Shown here: one piece after another, positions 23,146 to 35,761 of the stretch | How positions within the stretch are numbered: position 1 is the first letter of the stretch | Layout of the letters: the number at the start of each line of letters is the position of its first letter | Source: Stomorhina lunata | Lineage: Eukaryota; Arthropoda; Insecta; Diptera; Rhiniidae | Reading direction: 5' to 3' | Assembly (NCBI GenBank): GCA_933228675.1 | Contig: OW121740.1 | Location: forward strand, 3,472,001 to 3,536,000 | DNA length: 64,000 bases | The notes under the pieces: model-generated | Databases searched by the model: none | Seen by the model: only the letters and a program-made list of their open reading frames with translations | Told to the model about the DNA's origin: nothing | Translations under genes and position numbers: made by a program

Positions 23146-26100
23146 TTAAATATCCTAAAAATAAAAAGAAATCACTTAGTAATGATTGCTATGATAAATG
23201 ACAATAATACGTACGTCCTGACCATTTGAATGCTGTAGCGCTCTAATTTGTTCATCTTTTGTCTGCACAATATTACGCCAATGTTCATCTTGATCCTCAG
23301 CTTGTTTCATCAGGTCGGAGAGTGTGTTTTCCTAAAAAAATATATATAAAACAAATGGAATAAGTTGAGATACGATTAAAAATGTCATTAAAATAAATAA
23401 CTTACAGTTTTTCTAGCGAGTTTAGTCAGCTCGTCGATACGAATACGCAGGATAGAATTTTCTTTAAGTAATTCAGTTTTATCACTGCTACTGAGGACAG
23501 TGTTTTCTCCACCTGGGCTAGTACTGACACTGGAACTGTTACTCCGACTGCCATTAGCCGAGTTGCCATTATTGTGAGAGTTTTGAGGAGCGGAAGGGCT
23601 TTGTAAACTGTTGGACTGTGTAGATTTGTGACTACTACTGACTTGCTGTTGTTTAACATGTGTGGTTAAAACCTGTTCTACCCACTGGTTAAACGATACT
23701 GATAGAGCTGTGCCAGCACAAGCTTTAACTGCTTCTGGACACAAACGTTGTAATAAATCTCGCATTTGCTTTTGATCTTTGCCAGACTCTGCAATACCAC
23801 CAACCAATGATGGTTTGGCGGACACAGCTAGCAACTTCTCTTGTTGCTGAAAATAAAATATGTATATGTTGTATTATCAAAATTGATTCGGCTTACATTT
23901 ATCAATTTTTAACAAAAAAAAAAACAACGAAATAAACGAGATAATTAACTAATAATATCAAATTACATCATCAAACTTCTTGAAATTGTATTAATTATTT
24001 CGCTTAAAATTTTCTCAGTCGAGGAAAAACTACAAAAATGTTTCTGGTTTATATAATATTTACATAAAAAAATTATCATGCACTTACAACTAAAATTGCA
24101 TTAGGGCTTTGTTTGCTAACTTTAGCCTCTGCATTTTGCAGAGCCTCAACCAACTTCCAGTTTTTAGTGCGCAAATCCTAAATTAAAACATACAAGATAT
24201 TAGTATAAAAGCAAAAAGTGAAACTGATAGATTTCAGTTAGTTAAACTTATAATAAAAAGAAAGCAATGAAAACTGGAAGAATTTGGTTTCACACATATT
24301 CCCAATTAATGTAATTCCCATATGGTTGTTCATTTGATTTGAGGTCTAAATCTGTGTATTTGAAGCTATGTTTGATTTTATGTACTAGGATAGGAACAAA
24401 ATATGTTCATGAAAATATCGGTTTATTAAAATATAATTTCTCGCCAAAAAACACATCGCACTTGATCAACAAGAGCGTAACTCAAAATTTGTAAATGTTC
24501 ACTTTTTAGAAGAAATCGATCTTACATAATTTCCACTATCTTTTAACCAAATAACTACCGTTTTATCCCTCTGTTAAATATAAAAGTACTACTACTTTAA
24601 AATAAAATAAAACAGTTTTTGGAAAATTTTGACTTAATACCAACTTGTTGGTCAAGTGCGACATTATATCGTTACTTTAATATAGAAAGGCCCTAAGTCG
24701 TTTTTCATTCAAATTACTTTTTAAAGCTTTATCATATGTAATTTTATAAAAATATTTTAATTTCAAAAAACATTATTATGGTATTAAATCCTTGAGAGAA
24801 TTTAGTAAAAAACTGCGTTTAAAAAATGTCTGTATTTTCTAAACATAAGATTTTATTTAGTTTATTTTCACTCTCCTGTAATGTAGGAAAAATATTAGTT
24901 AGGGTTATTCTATATTAAATTAACGATATACACTAATATCTTAAGGTCATATCTATTAAACCCCTAAAACCCACCAATTACCTAAGTTTCATGATTATTA
25001 TTTAGGGATATTTATAGTGTATTGCAATTTTTATTACAATTTTATTTGAATATGAGTATTGATAATTTATAATAAGATCGAAAAACAAAAACGGTGTAAA
25101 ACTCCCTCCTACTCTGAGATTTACATTTGTTACTTTTTACATTGTTTGTATTCATTCTTTGAACATATTTTGTTATGAAATTACAACCCTCATGTACATG
25201 CAATGAATATTTTTTTTATTAAAAGCACAATATACAACTAAGAATATTTACTTACATTGTTTTTCTCTTTTTGCTCATTCAATTGCTGCAATAATTCCTT
25301 TTCACGATTGTTTAATTTTTCAGTTTCTTTTTCAACATCTTTAAGCTTTTGATTCTTGTTGGAAACGTCAACTTTTAGAGTTTCTATGAGTTTTTGTAAG
25401 TCTTCTTGTTTTTGCCCTTCTTTTACACTATCTTGTAATTGTTGTTCTTTTTTCTGTATATCATCTCTTAGTGATTCGACTAATTTCTGAAGTTCTTGTT
25501 GATTCCCGACTTGTTTTTCAGTGCTTTGTAATTGTTGAGTTTTTGATGAAACATCGTTTTTGAGAGTTTCAACAATTTTTTGAAGTTCGGCATGTTCAGT
25601 AGCCTTTTGCTTTGATATTGTTTCCATAGAAGACAGTTGCTGTTGAATTTGAGAATTGATAGTTTGGGAATCATGTAATTGCTTTTCTTTTTCTGCTACA
25701 ACTTTTTTAAGATTTTCAATTGTTGTATGTAATCCGGAGTGTTCTTTAGTCTGCTCCTGTGTCTGGTTTGCAATATTCATCACTTGTTGGGATAATTCAG
25801 CATTTTTAGCTTGCAATGCGGAAACCTCTTGTTGTTTTTCCATCAAAACCTTATTATGTACGATGTTCAAATCATTTTTCAAACCTTCTAATTCCAGATT
25901 TTTCTGATTAATATCTGATTTAGCCGATTCAAGAGCATTTTGCAAGTTGCGCAATTCAACGCGGGCATCATTAAGTTCACTTTCTAACACTTTGGTCTTT
26001 TCTAACTCGAAAATTCGGTTATTTGAAACCTGTTCCAATTCGTCACGTTGTTGTTCTAAAGCACGAATCTGTTGAGCTTGATTTTGAATTATTTCGTTCT

Positions 26101-27502
26101 TTTGTTGAGATTCTTCAACAGCTTGTCTTGAGGCGTTCACCATACACGTAAGGTCAGCAATGCATTTTTCTTTAATAGCGTTTTCGTTTTGCATCATTTG
26201 TATTTTTGCTAGAAGATCCTGTGATCCCGACTGTTTTTCATGCATGATTTTGGCTTGGAATTGCTGACGTTCTAGAGACAAATTATCGTTTAAAGTTTTG
26301 ATTTTTTGCTCTAACAGGGCGATATCTTGATCCTTCGTCTGAATTTTTTCTACATACGACTTAATGGTGCTGCTCATTGTTGCTCTCTCAGTATTAATTT
26401 CACTGCGCAACTCACGTAACTTAGCTTGAATGCCTATGGAAGCTTCTTGTTCTTCTGCCAAGGCTTTTTCCTTCTCCTCTAACTGACGCTTTAGTTTTTG
26501 ACAAATGTCATCTGACCATTCGGAATGAGAGGAGGGCATATCTTGTTGACGATTCAACAAATAATCAATTAGAATTTGAATTTCCGACCGATTCAGTTCT
26601 GCACGACGGAACAAATTCATCAACAGGGAAACACCTACAGTATCCGATTCCGACAGTTTTTCCAGACCAACAACTGCATCTTTCAAATCTTTCTGCTTCT
26701 TGTTTTGCTGTTTGCTCTTTTGTTGTATGTTTTTTGGAGAACTCTGACGAACCTCTTTATCTAACTGTTTAACTTCTTTAATGGCAACTGCACCTGTTGT
26801 TACCTTTATCTCGGTTAAAGTTTGAGCATTGTTCTCAACGTTTGTATTTTTTTCAACTTGGCGGTTATCAGCTTTTTTAATATTTTTATCCTTTTTGTTG
26901 TTTTGTTGCTTTTCTTCCTTCTTATCTACCTTTTTCATTTCAACAGCATCTTTGGGAACTTTAACGTCGAAATGGTTGGATGGAACATTAGCAACGTCAT
27001 TTGCTGCTTCCTTTACAATATTTTGATCATTTTTATGAATTAAAATACCAGACTTGACACCAATTTTCTTATCCTTTTTGCCTTTGTTCTGTTTATTAAT
27101 GTTTTCCTTTTCGGCATTGCTAGAGCGTCTTGAAGTTGTTTGGTTGTTATAAGTAACAACTTCTGGATCAGGTTCAAATTCAACATGAGTTTTTGACAAT
27201 CCTTGTGGTTCATCAGCAACCGACGCTTGCTCAGAGTGAATATCCGAATCTTCTTGTTCAGTTGTGGTTACTTGCTCGCGTTGTCGTTGCTTCTTTTCAC
27301 GCTTTAGTTCTTTTTTTAATGCTTGCTTTTTAGGCTTTTTAAATGAAGCCTTATCTTTGCCATATATTTTTTCAGTCAATGCCTTCTTTTCAGCCACAAT
27401 TTCTTCAAAAGTTTTGCGACGCAAGAACTTATTAATGAACAGAAGTGAGCCGAGAGAAGCCAAAAATACACAAGCAATTACTATTAAAATGTGTAAATCC
27501 AT
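23146..27502 (-). CDS. Kinectin / ribosome-binding protein 1 (p180)-like ER protein
   Basis: Type of ER membrane protein that bears a long cytosolic coiled coil and shapes rough ER or anchors ribosomes, mRNA or kinesin. Exons are 27502-25256, 24177-24088, 23846-23406, 23331-23215 and probably 23154-23146, giving about 967 residues. The membrane anchor is LHILIVIACVFLASLGSLLF at residues 3-22, followed by KTFEEIVAEKKAL as in kinectin. A lysine-rich stretch (KKPKKQALKKELKREKKQ) comes next, then coiled coil from about 310 to 780. DLRTKNWKLVEALQNAE matches the kinectin segment DLREKNWEAMEALASTE, and the following FNQWVEQVL region also aligns. An alternative to the last splice is read-through to a stop at 23178-23176. 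A leader exon probably lies near 31.7 kb. Confidence 0.85.
24178..25255 (-). other. RRBP1-like intron of about 1.1 kb
   Basis: AT-rich intron with nothing recognisable. Donor AAT|gtaagt at 25255, acceptor ending ttag at 24178. Confidence 0.7.
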
Positions 27503-27981
27503 ATTGCATAATTTGTTTCAATTTCAAGAGTTAACAAAAATTTCAATCTGAAATATGCAGAATAATTATAAAGTTATTATTGTAGTTGTTTGCATTAAAA
27601 TAATATTATAATCTATTCTTTTTCTGCTAATTATTAAATTCGATTTAAAAATGTTTCTTATCAACAAAACATGTCTAAATTATATTCTTATCGAATTAAA
27701 CAATTAATTATACATCTTATCACTTATTTTAAGTAAGACAGTCTGAATTACAATTTACTTGCATATTTAAGAAATATGTTTCGTGAGCCTATATTCAATA
27801 CCGACTATGAACCAACCAGAATATTTTTGAGGAGAGGCAAAAAACTATATAATATATTAAGTAGAAGTCAATTTTTGAAAAAATTAAAAAAATACTAATC
27901 TTCCTAAGTGTATAAATTTAACAGTTGTCGGACTATTAGTTTGTAAGATAAATCTATTTGAAATAACTTTAGTAAGTAAAA

Positions 27982-28230
27982 AACAAGTAAGGAAGTGCTA
28001 TAGTCAGTCCGACCATGTGATACCCATTTCTCAAGACTTATATGTTAAAGCTATTTCCGTCATTAGGCATTACATGAGAGGAACTAATGTTAAATGTAAC
28101 AATCGGTTATATTACTCGAAAATTTTCAATTTAATTACAGTTTATACAAAAATTATGTGTGCAACAAATAAACATAAAATTTTTATTATTTTTAGTATTC
28201 ATTTTCAATTTTATTAAAAAATACAGAAAT
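27982..28230 (-). repeat. Family A repeat, partial copy
   Basis: aaacaagtaaggaagtgcta opens it in reverse orientation. Later words (acaaaaattatgtgtgcaa, aataaacataaaattt) match the 22.8 kb copy. Confidence 0.65.
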
Positions 28231-29649
28231 TTGAGGACTATCTTGAAAAGGAAAACCCGCACACTTGTAAAAAAGTTTGTTTCATCAAGACACATTTGGT
28301 CTAACGTTATTTTTTGCTCTTAGACCTCAAGAGAATTCTCGCTGGAAAGAAATTTTGCCCTGTTGAGAAGGTAATATTCTAAACTGATGTCTATTTTCAG
28401 GCTAAAGACAAGTGGTACTATAAAAATTATATGACGGCTTTAATCATTCTATCGCCTTCGAAGAAAACTTTATTGAAAGTTCTAATAACTTTATTAAAAG
28501 TTCATATATATGTTTTTTTATTTTAAAATAAAAGATTAAAGAATATAGTTATTTACAGTTGCATTAAATAACAAATATCACACTTTTCAGCGAAAAACTA
28601 AAAATAGCTTTTAAACATTATTTTAAAAAAAGTAAGTTTTCTATAACATGTTCCAATAACATATTCAATTATGTACATTTACTTACACTTTTGTAATTTT
28701 TAGTGTTTACGTAGTAAAATACTTTAGACAATTGTGATGACGTGTTAAGATTCTATACTGTTTAATTTTACTCTCGCTCTATCTCACGTCTTGTTTCTAA
28801 CTTTCATATACGGTTGATCAATACCAGAGCTTCGAGTATTTACTGCCAATGATCCAACTGCTTAACAATACTAAAACATTTTTTGTTTATGGCAAGTTAT
28901 CGCTATCAAATAACTGAATGAATTTTTTAATAAAACTAACACATGCATATAAATAAGTATACACACATAGTAATATGTATTTGCATGTACATATGTATAT
29001 CATTTCATAAATTGAGAGATTTATTAAAGCCGGCCGGCATTAAAAATTATCATCAAATTAACAAATTTTTATACAAATAATATATGTATAAACCGATTCC
29101 GGCTGCATGACTAATAATAGAAATTTTATTTATCAAAAAACAATACTCTAGTAAATGATGACAAACAACTAGAGTAACACAGATATTTTTTGAACAGTAT
29201 TTGTTTGTTTTTAACCAAACAAAGAAAGTTGCTGCAAAAAATCTTTAAAACTAGTTTTTTTTAATAAATTCGTCACTATAAAATGTTTCTTATATCTTTT
29301 TGGCAATATACAGGTTTTCTGGTAATTTAAAATTTTTTTAAACTTGGTTTGAAAAATGACATACATACATTATTGTTCGAAAGCAAATCATCTAGAAAAA
29401 TAAAACAGTGACTTATATGTACTACATATTTCATTGCAGAAAAATAATAACATTTAAAGTACATTTTGCAGGTTAAAACATACTGAATTTAAATATGTAT
29501 CTCTAAAGAACTTAAACATTTATTTCATTTAATTCCTATTGGAAAATATATCTTGCCTCTTGGTTTTAGTAGCAAAAAAATATAAATAATGTCTCTTCTC
29601 GGTAATGGTTTAAATGTGATTTTTTATTTTTAGAGTTTTACTATTATTT

Positions 29650-29915
29650 TTATAATTCCTCGACAACATTCCAATTGGAACAAGGGGTACTTGTCTCAGA
29701 CAATGAGCTGCATCCGATTCTATTTTTAGACTCACTGAAAGGGACATACGGCAAATGCATTAGTTAGAGAAGTTTTACATAGCCTAACCATAACCAGTGG
29801 CTAGCTAAGATATGAGTTGAAACGCTTTTTTGAAAATTTATTTTTTCAAGAGGGTGTGGCCGGGAATCAAACTTGGAACGGATGACTAACCTGCTATACC
29901 ACGGCGATTTTTATA
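29650..29915 (-). mobile_element. tRNA-derived SINE candidate
   Basis: On the minus strand the 5' end reads gtggtatagcaggttagtca (A-box-like), then agtttgattcccgg (B-box-like), an RNA polymerase III type head. The body runs about 200 bp to a tail reading ttgttccaattggaatgttg and then tcgaggaattataa. The same tail occurs as a truncated insertion at 55150-55196. The head is too diverged in the T stem to be a working tRNA. Novel or known family status cannot be judged here. Confidence 0.45.
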
Positions 29916-29994
29916 TACATATGTATATATACATATTTTAAAAGCACTTTAGTTGGATATTGCATTGAAAGGAGTGTTTTTTAATGTTATTTAG

Positions 29995-30402
29995 ATGAAC
30001 CAATATAGAGCGGCTTGCTATACAAACGTGGCTCGTGTCTTTGGACTCATCATCCATCGACATAGCACTGACGTTGTTTCAGGTATGGAAAGAAACAACA
30101 TTAGAGAATATACTACTACAAGGGGTAATAAGGCAGCTGGCACAGGTATTTTGGAGGTGCCTAATCTGTGCAAGAACATTATGATGAATGAAACCAGAGG
30201 CAATATGCTCTGCAAATTGAAAATTAAGCAATCGCTTTATAGGTCTGCTCAGATAAATTATACCACAGAAACCACATCTTCAGTTTCAAGACAGACATCC
30301 CCCACTTACGACAGTAAGCGTTCTGGTATTTATCCCTACAGTAAGCGTTCTGGTATCACAGCGCTCTGTATGAGCTTCATAACAATAACGCTCGTAAATT
30401 AG
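29995..30402 (+). other. Unexplained 135-codon ORF
   Basis: An ATG-started frame with more balanced composition than its surroundings and an internal 27-bp tandem duplication (acagtaagcgttctggtat at 30311 and 30338). No family is recognised and there is no splice or promoter context. It may be part of a decayed element. I do not call it a gene. Confidence 0.15.
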
Positions 30403-31699
30403 ACTCATTTATTGTAGCATTTGGCTGGCTCTAACTTCTTGTTCAATTGGTAGTAGAGACTTTTCTACTCACTTAGTACTGAGGAGTTGTGCAACTCCAT
30501 AGGGCCTATTTGGCTAGACTACCAATACAAAAACAGTAGTTTAAGAAAACAACAAATTGATGAAATTGTAAATCTAAATAGGACTCAAGTGGCCTAAACT
30601 TTGTCGTCAGCCATCTCCTTAACCTAGCCTTACAGTTCTTTACAAGGAAGATATTGATGTCTAAAATTTTACTTAGTAGGTATCTTAAGCTGATAATCAA
30701 CAGTGCATGTACTAATATTAAAATTCTTAAAATGGCAACCTGTACTTATCACAAGATTGGCATATTCAGATGGACGGACATCGTTAAAACGTTTTTAAAA
30801 CTGATTCTGTGTCTATATACTTAAACGTATGTAGGTGGGCATACTTTTGTATTTTTATTTGTAGGGTATAATTTTCGTACACAGATTTTTTGGTTTCAGT
30901 GTATTTACATTGTGATGCATTTTAATGCTTTTTAAAAGTAATTTTTTGAATAAGATGATTTACCATTTTATTTTAATCCACAGATACTTTGTTTTATAGC
31001 AGCAATGTTGCTTTTTCTTTATTAAAAAGAAAAGACAAAAAATGACTGACATCAACAAACTTATCATATAAATATTTTTATGATATAGCACTTACACAAG
31101 AAAAATACTTTTTTGCAAGTCTGCCACGTTGATAAGTCTCGAACAAACAACTACAGTATCTACACAGTACATACATATGTATGTACATATACTATGTATA
31201 TTGTATATACATATTTATGTATCAAACAAAAATTATTGACTACAAAAACTTTTTACCAATAAATCTTTAAATTAAACAAAACTGTTATAAAAAAGTTAGT
31301 TAACAAATGTATGTATTTGATACAAATTGCAATTATTTGCAACCTGCCTTTTATTTACGCAAATGTAAGTATTATGAATGTTCGTTAGTTAAAATTACTA
31401 GTTTTTGCGTTTAAAGGGTTAATAGGCAACACAACACGTACACACGAACAATATGTATATAGTACATTTTACATAAATACATCGGGAAAAGGGCGACGTA
31501 CGCAAAGTAGTCATTTTTGTCTTTTCGCATATTTTCTTACAAAATCTTAAAATTTTTGTTTTATTTACTAACTATATTTTTGTCCTTTGCCTATTTGTGA
31601 ATTAATTATCATGTAAATTAATAAATCCCAAATTATTTCTATAGTTTCTTTTACATTATAAGCTTTAGCGGCCTAAGGTTGCGACAGAAAGAAGCAAAC

Positions 31700-32008
31700 T
31701 AAATTGGCAGCGCAGCCTTCACCGCCATTGTTCGTTGCAAGCAAAAGAAAACGTCGGCAAACTGATTGTAAAATATTGAAAGGAAATTTTGCACTATTAT
31801 ATCCCTTTAATTTTATTTAAAAAAATATTTTATTACTTACAATTTCTGCTTTCAATAAATTACTTTTTTTAACAGTAAAAAAATTACAGATAATTTTTTA
31901 GTAGTAAAAAAAAATACACAAATTAAACACGGACAATAAATTTTCACAAACTCAGCACAAGAAAAAAAATTTCACTCGGCCGACGACGAACAGCAGATTG
32001 CAATAACA
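31700..32008. promoter_or_regulatory. Candidate bidirectional promoter, RRBP1-like / RGP1
   Basis: A local rise in GC in an AT-rich gap. On the minus strand a good insect initiator, tcagttt, has its A at 31763, followed by a leader-like sequence. On the plus strand a leader-like stretch (ctcggccgacgacgaacagc) ends in a donor aaca|gtgagtg at 32009. Joined to acceptors at 27548 (-) and 34311 (+), these would be the leader exons of the two flanking genes. Confidence 0.4.
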
Positions 32009-33109
32009 GTGAGTGTCAATAAAACAATTTTTTTTAATTTTTAAGGGTTGCACAGAATGTAGTATTTTTTTTTTTTTTTTTTTTTGAGAAACAATATTAA
32101 AGAAAGTGTACTGTGACGTATTTTGTGCCACGAATAATTTTGATTAAAAAAGCGTAAGTAAGCCTTCGATACTCATGATCATGCTACATAACCATAGGTA
32201 TGGATGGTTTCATAGTGTAATTTTAACAAGTGACTGCAACACGTCAGCTGTTTTTCAAAATTTGTTCTAGTTTAAAATTTGTTTAAGTTTTCTAATGTCA
32301 AATTATTGTTGTTATTCTGAATTGTCGAATTGTTGTTTTAAATTTTGGCAATAAAAAACTTATTATCCAACAAAAAAATCTATGTTGTTTTCGGCTTGTT
32401 GTATTTGTTGTAGCCATGCGTTAACCTATATATACATATATGAGCCTTGGATGGTTTTATAGTAAGTAAGCAATATGCAAAGCATTTCTAACGTTTCTAT
32501 ATTTTTTTTAAGGTCTCATTTCGGCCTGTATTTGATATTTTATTAAAAAGCAAAATAATAAATATAGCATGGAAGTAGATTGCACTGGATATAACGTGAT
32601 ATCATGTTGTTAGTTAGTTTTATTTATTTGTTCAGTACAGGTCGTAACTTTAGTAAAAATAATTTTCGTCTCAAAACAATATTGAAAACTTGTGTTTTCA
32701 CATACAAAACGAAAACTCATTCTGTATGGGTTTTCAACGAAAACTTATTTGAAAACTATTAAAATACCGATACAACACTGAGTTCATCTTATTTATTACA
32801 ACTCCAAGTTAGAAAAATAGGAAAATAACGAAAATAAATGTGAGTTTAAAATAATTAACAAAAAAAAATTTAATTTCTCAAAAAACATTATGAACGTGAT
32901 AAAAAGGTTGCTATTTGATTGTATTTTAATGCAATCTATCAATTTATAAGTATTTGGTGTTCGGTTTTTAAAATTAATCGCGAGTAAAAAAAATTCTCCC
33001 AAAAACTCATGAAATGCCAAATTTCTATAATATGAATGGTAAAGTTTTCGATTATGTTTTCATTTCCAAAAACACGTAAAAACTTGTAGTGTGAGCTATT
33101 AGAGATGAA

Positions 33110-33470
33110 TACCCGGAATAGAGTTTTTGACCCTTTAAAGCCACAAATTTGTATTTTAATAATATTTAGCAAAAATATTGCCTATGGTAACTGAAATTAG
33201 TGTATTGTAGAAATCGGCCCATATTTGACCATACCTCCCATACAAGACACATACTTAAAAGTCTTTTAAATACACAGAAAAGCACAAAACGCTTATAAAG
33301 ATAATAGTATTTTATTACTTAACTTTAACTTTGCATAGATAAATATTTTGTAAATATAAACGGATAACCGAAATTTGGTAACAATCGATCCACATTTGAC
33401 CTCCCATATCGGCCCTCAGGCGGAAATGACATAAATCTACCTTAGTCTTAAAATTAAAAAAAAAAAATAG
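33110..33470 (+). repeat. Family A repeat, interior segment
   Basis: Shares ccggaatagagtttttg, aaaagtcttttaaata, gaaatttggtaacaatcgat and gaaatgacataaatctac with 52755-53080. Confidence 0.75.
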
Positions 33471-33621
33471 TACATATATGTATATCTCTAATAGGCCATT
33501 CATATTGAGTTCCAAAACTACAACACTGAGTTCATTCCATTTTTTACAACTCCAAGTTAAAAAAAATGGTAACATAGCAAAAATAAATGCCAGTTCAAAA
33601 TAAAATAGTGAAAGAACAAAA

Positions 33622-33622
33622 A

Positions 33623-33656
<34 letters not shown>
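33622..33656. repeat. AT dinucleotide microsatellite
   Basis: About 17 AT units, interrupted once by a G. Confidence 0.9.
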
Positions 33657-33659
<3 letters not shown>

Positions 33660-34106
33660 TTTTTTTAATTTTTCAAAAATCGGATAGTCAACTGGAGGTA
33701 AACTGTCAAAGTACATTTTAGAGACACCAAAGTACATTTAAGGAACATCATGTACATGGTATATTTTATTTAATATATAATATTGTTTATTTTATTTGGC
33801 ATTTTAAGCATAAACGGAATCTAAAGAAAAAAGAAGACAACAATGTTTACAAAACCAATTGTATCAATGTGGAATTGAAACATTAATCAAAATTTTTCAG
33901 TTTTTATATTGCTCTTTAATTAATAAATAAAGTTTCCAGATTCTGATACAAAAAATGCCTTTAAGAAACAAAAAAAATATTCTTAGCGTTATATAACTTT
34001 TATAAATTAATTACATGTACTTATAAAACAAAAATCGAAAAACCTCCGCTAAGAAAAAAGCAACTGAGAAAAATAGAGCTCCGATCGTAATGCAGAAAAC
34101 ATACAA

Positions 34107-34180
34107 TCGAAAGAAACTAAAATGAATCGAAATGCAGAATACCAAAATTGCAAGACGGAGAAAATTTCGTTTTGAATCGT
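34107..34180. repeat. Dispersed repeat also present at the left edge
   Basis: aatcgaaagaaactaaaatg, then aatcgaaatgcagaatac, matches bases 1-80 with small gaps. Confidence 0.55.
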
Positions 34181-34325
34181 AACGCAGGCCATTAATTTTA
34201 AAAATATGGCAGCTCAATATTATTCTGTGTGAATGACAATATATAAGAAGAAGAAAGTCCAAATATTCAATAAAAAATTACCTTGTGTCTAATTCTGTGT
34301 TTTAATTAGTAAATTAATTAATGAA

Positions 34326-35739
34326 ATGATAGAAATTAAAGCGAAATTGGTAAGGACCGATGCGGCTATCTATGCTACAGGTGAACGAGTGGAGTGTTTG
34401 ATAGAATTTGAAAATAAAGTTTTTAACAATGGAGTCGTGGGTAATTCAAACATTGAATGTTTAGCCTGGGCATCCGTACAACTTCATTGTTATCGTAAAA
34501 CCAATGCAAATATCGGCAGCTCGGAAAAAAATTTAGATCTGGCGGAAATGATTGGAAAAACTGCTTTAGATGCAGTGACCCAGGTGCCTGGAGAAGTTAT
34601 AATTGCAACAAAGCCAAAAATCTTATTTTGTGACTTGAAATTGCATCCCAGAGAATCTAAGATTTGTAAGACTTCAAATACTGACTACTTTTGTAATCAA
34701 CTTATTATACCTTTGTTAAGATTTTTTCAATGAAATTGTTCCACGTGACGGCCCACCTACTTATAGAGGACATGATATTAAATATTTTTATAAACTTACT
34801 ATAGCCACTCAACGGGTTAAATCAAAAGTTCAAACTCTAACGGTACCCCTAAGAGTTTTACCTATACCATTAATTGCACGTCCGGACGAATTACCCATTA
34901 CAGAAGAGACTAACGATGAATTGGCTCCGACCAATCCATTTTTGGAAAAGAAACATATAACAGAGTTGGAAATTTCATGGCATCATTTAAAGGTAAGGAT
35001 TATATATAATACATATTTCTTAAGAAATCATTTTGTTTTTTTATCATGAATATTTTAAATTCTTTAGAATGTGACGGCCCGTCGAGCACCAAAATTCTAC
35101 CGAATTTCAAATAAACGAGGCTTTGTAGGCCGCTTCTGTCTATTTAAGCCCTCCTATAAATTGGGTGAGGATATAGTAGGTAGTATAGATTTTGCAAATT
35201 GCAAGGTCCGTTGCATACAATTTTCTGTTAAATTGCAATCACAAGAAATTCTAATTGATGCTGCAGTCAATAAAAATGTATCCAATGACTTTAATGATTC
35301 CTCATCTGTCAACTCTCTGGACATGGCAAGTGTAGCAAGTGGAATAAATGCAGATTTTATGAACAGATCATCCACATCAGCATCTAATAAAGAAAAGGAT
35401 ACCAACAATACCGAACCAGTTGGAAAAATAACCACACATGCTGTTAATCATGAAGTATGTTATGCTATACTTCAAACACAAGTGGTTGTACCTATTCCCT
35501 TACATGTAACTCCCTCCTTTCGTACCGAGTCAGTGGATGTAAGATGGCGTTTACATTTTGAATTTGTGACAAGTACCATGATGGATTTTGGAAAATCAAA
35601 ACCTAAAGTTGGTGAACTACAAGCTCCTAATGAAATTCCGGTGGAGACTATGGTATGGAATTTACCAATAACTATATATTCCGCTAATCCGTTGCAGATT
35701 TATGCACCATCTCAAGGTCATACACTTTTAATTAAATAA
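34326..35739 (+). CDS. RGP1 homolog, RAB6A-GEF complex partner 2
   Basis: Arrestin-fold subunit that pairs with RIC1 to activate Rab6 on Golgi membranes for retrograde endosome-to-Golgi traffic. Exons are 34326-34665, 34721-34992 and 35068-35739, giving 427 residues, against 391 in human. The N terminus MIEIKAKLVRTDAAIYATGERVE is the first beta-sheet of the Rgp1 fold. LAWASVQLHC, KPKILFCDLKLHPRESK, GPPTYRGHDIKYFYKL and the late WRLHFEFVT segment are clear family landmarks. An insert of about 60 residues rich in Ser/Asn (NDFNDSSSVNSLDMASVASG) explains the extra length. The start codon overlaps a two-codon upstream ORF (atgaaATGa). The 3' end converges on RTRAF. Confidence 0.92.
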
Positions 35740-35755
35740 GCTTAAATTTGTCACT

Positions 35756-35761
35756 AATAAA
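35756..35761 (+). terminator. AATAAA polyadenylation signal of RGP1
   Basis: Sits in cactaataaacc, 17 bp after the stop codon. A short 3' UTR is likely. Confidence 0.55.

Larger units (their letters stand above)
27503..31700. other. Upstream DNA of the RRBP1-like gene, probable 5' UTR intron
   Basis: A strong minus-strand acceptor (gcatatttcag) ends at 27548, 45 bp ahead of the ATG, so a spliced leader from further right is likely. The interval holds family A fragments, a SINE candidate, AT-rich DNA and an unexplained 408-bp ORF. Confidence 0.5.
32009..34311 (+). other. Probable RGP1 5' UTR intron with repeats
   Basis: No gene. It contains a family A copy (33110-33470), an AT microsatellite (33622-33656) and a copy of the repeat seen at 1-80 (34107-34180). 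A plus-strand acceptor, ttttaattag, ends at 34311. Confidence 0.4.

Noticed and set aside
29851..29915. Possible tRNA gene on the minus strand
   Set aside because: Only box-like words are present. The T stem does not pair well and no proper acceptor stem was found, so I treat it as a SINE head.
33315..33737. 140-codon minus-strand ORF
   Set aside because: Runs through an AT microsatellite and a family A copy.
34011..34262. 83-codon minus-strand hydrophobic ORF
   Set aside because: Covers a dispersed repeat also present at the left edge. No start context or homology.
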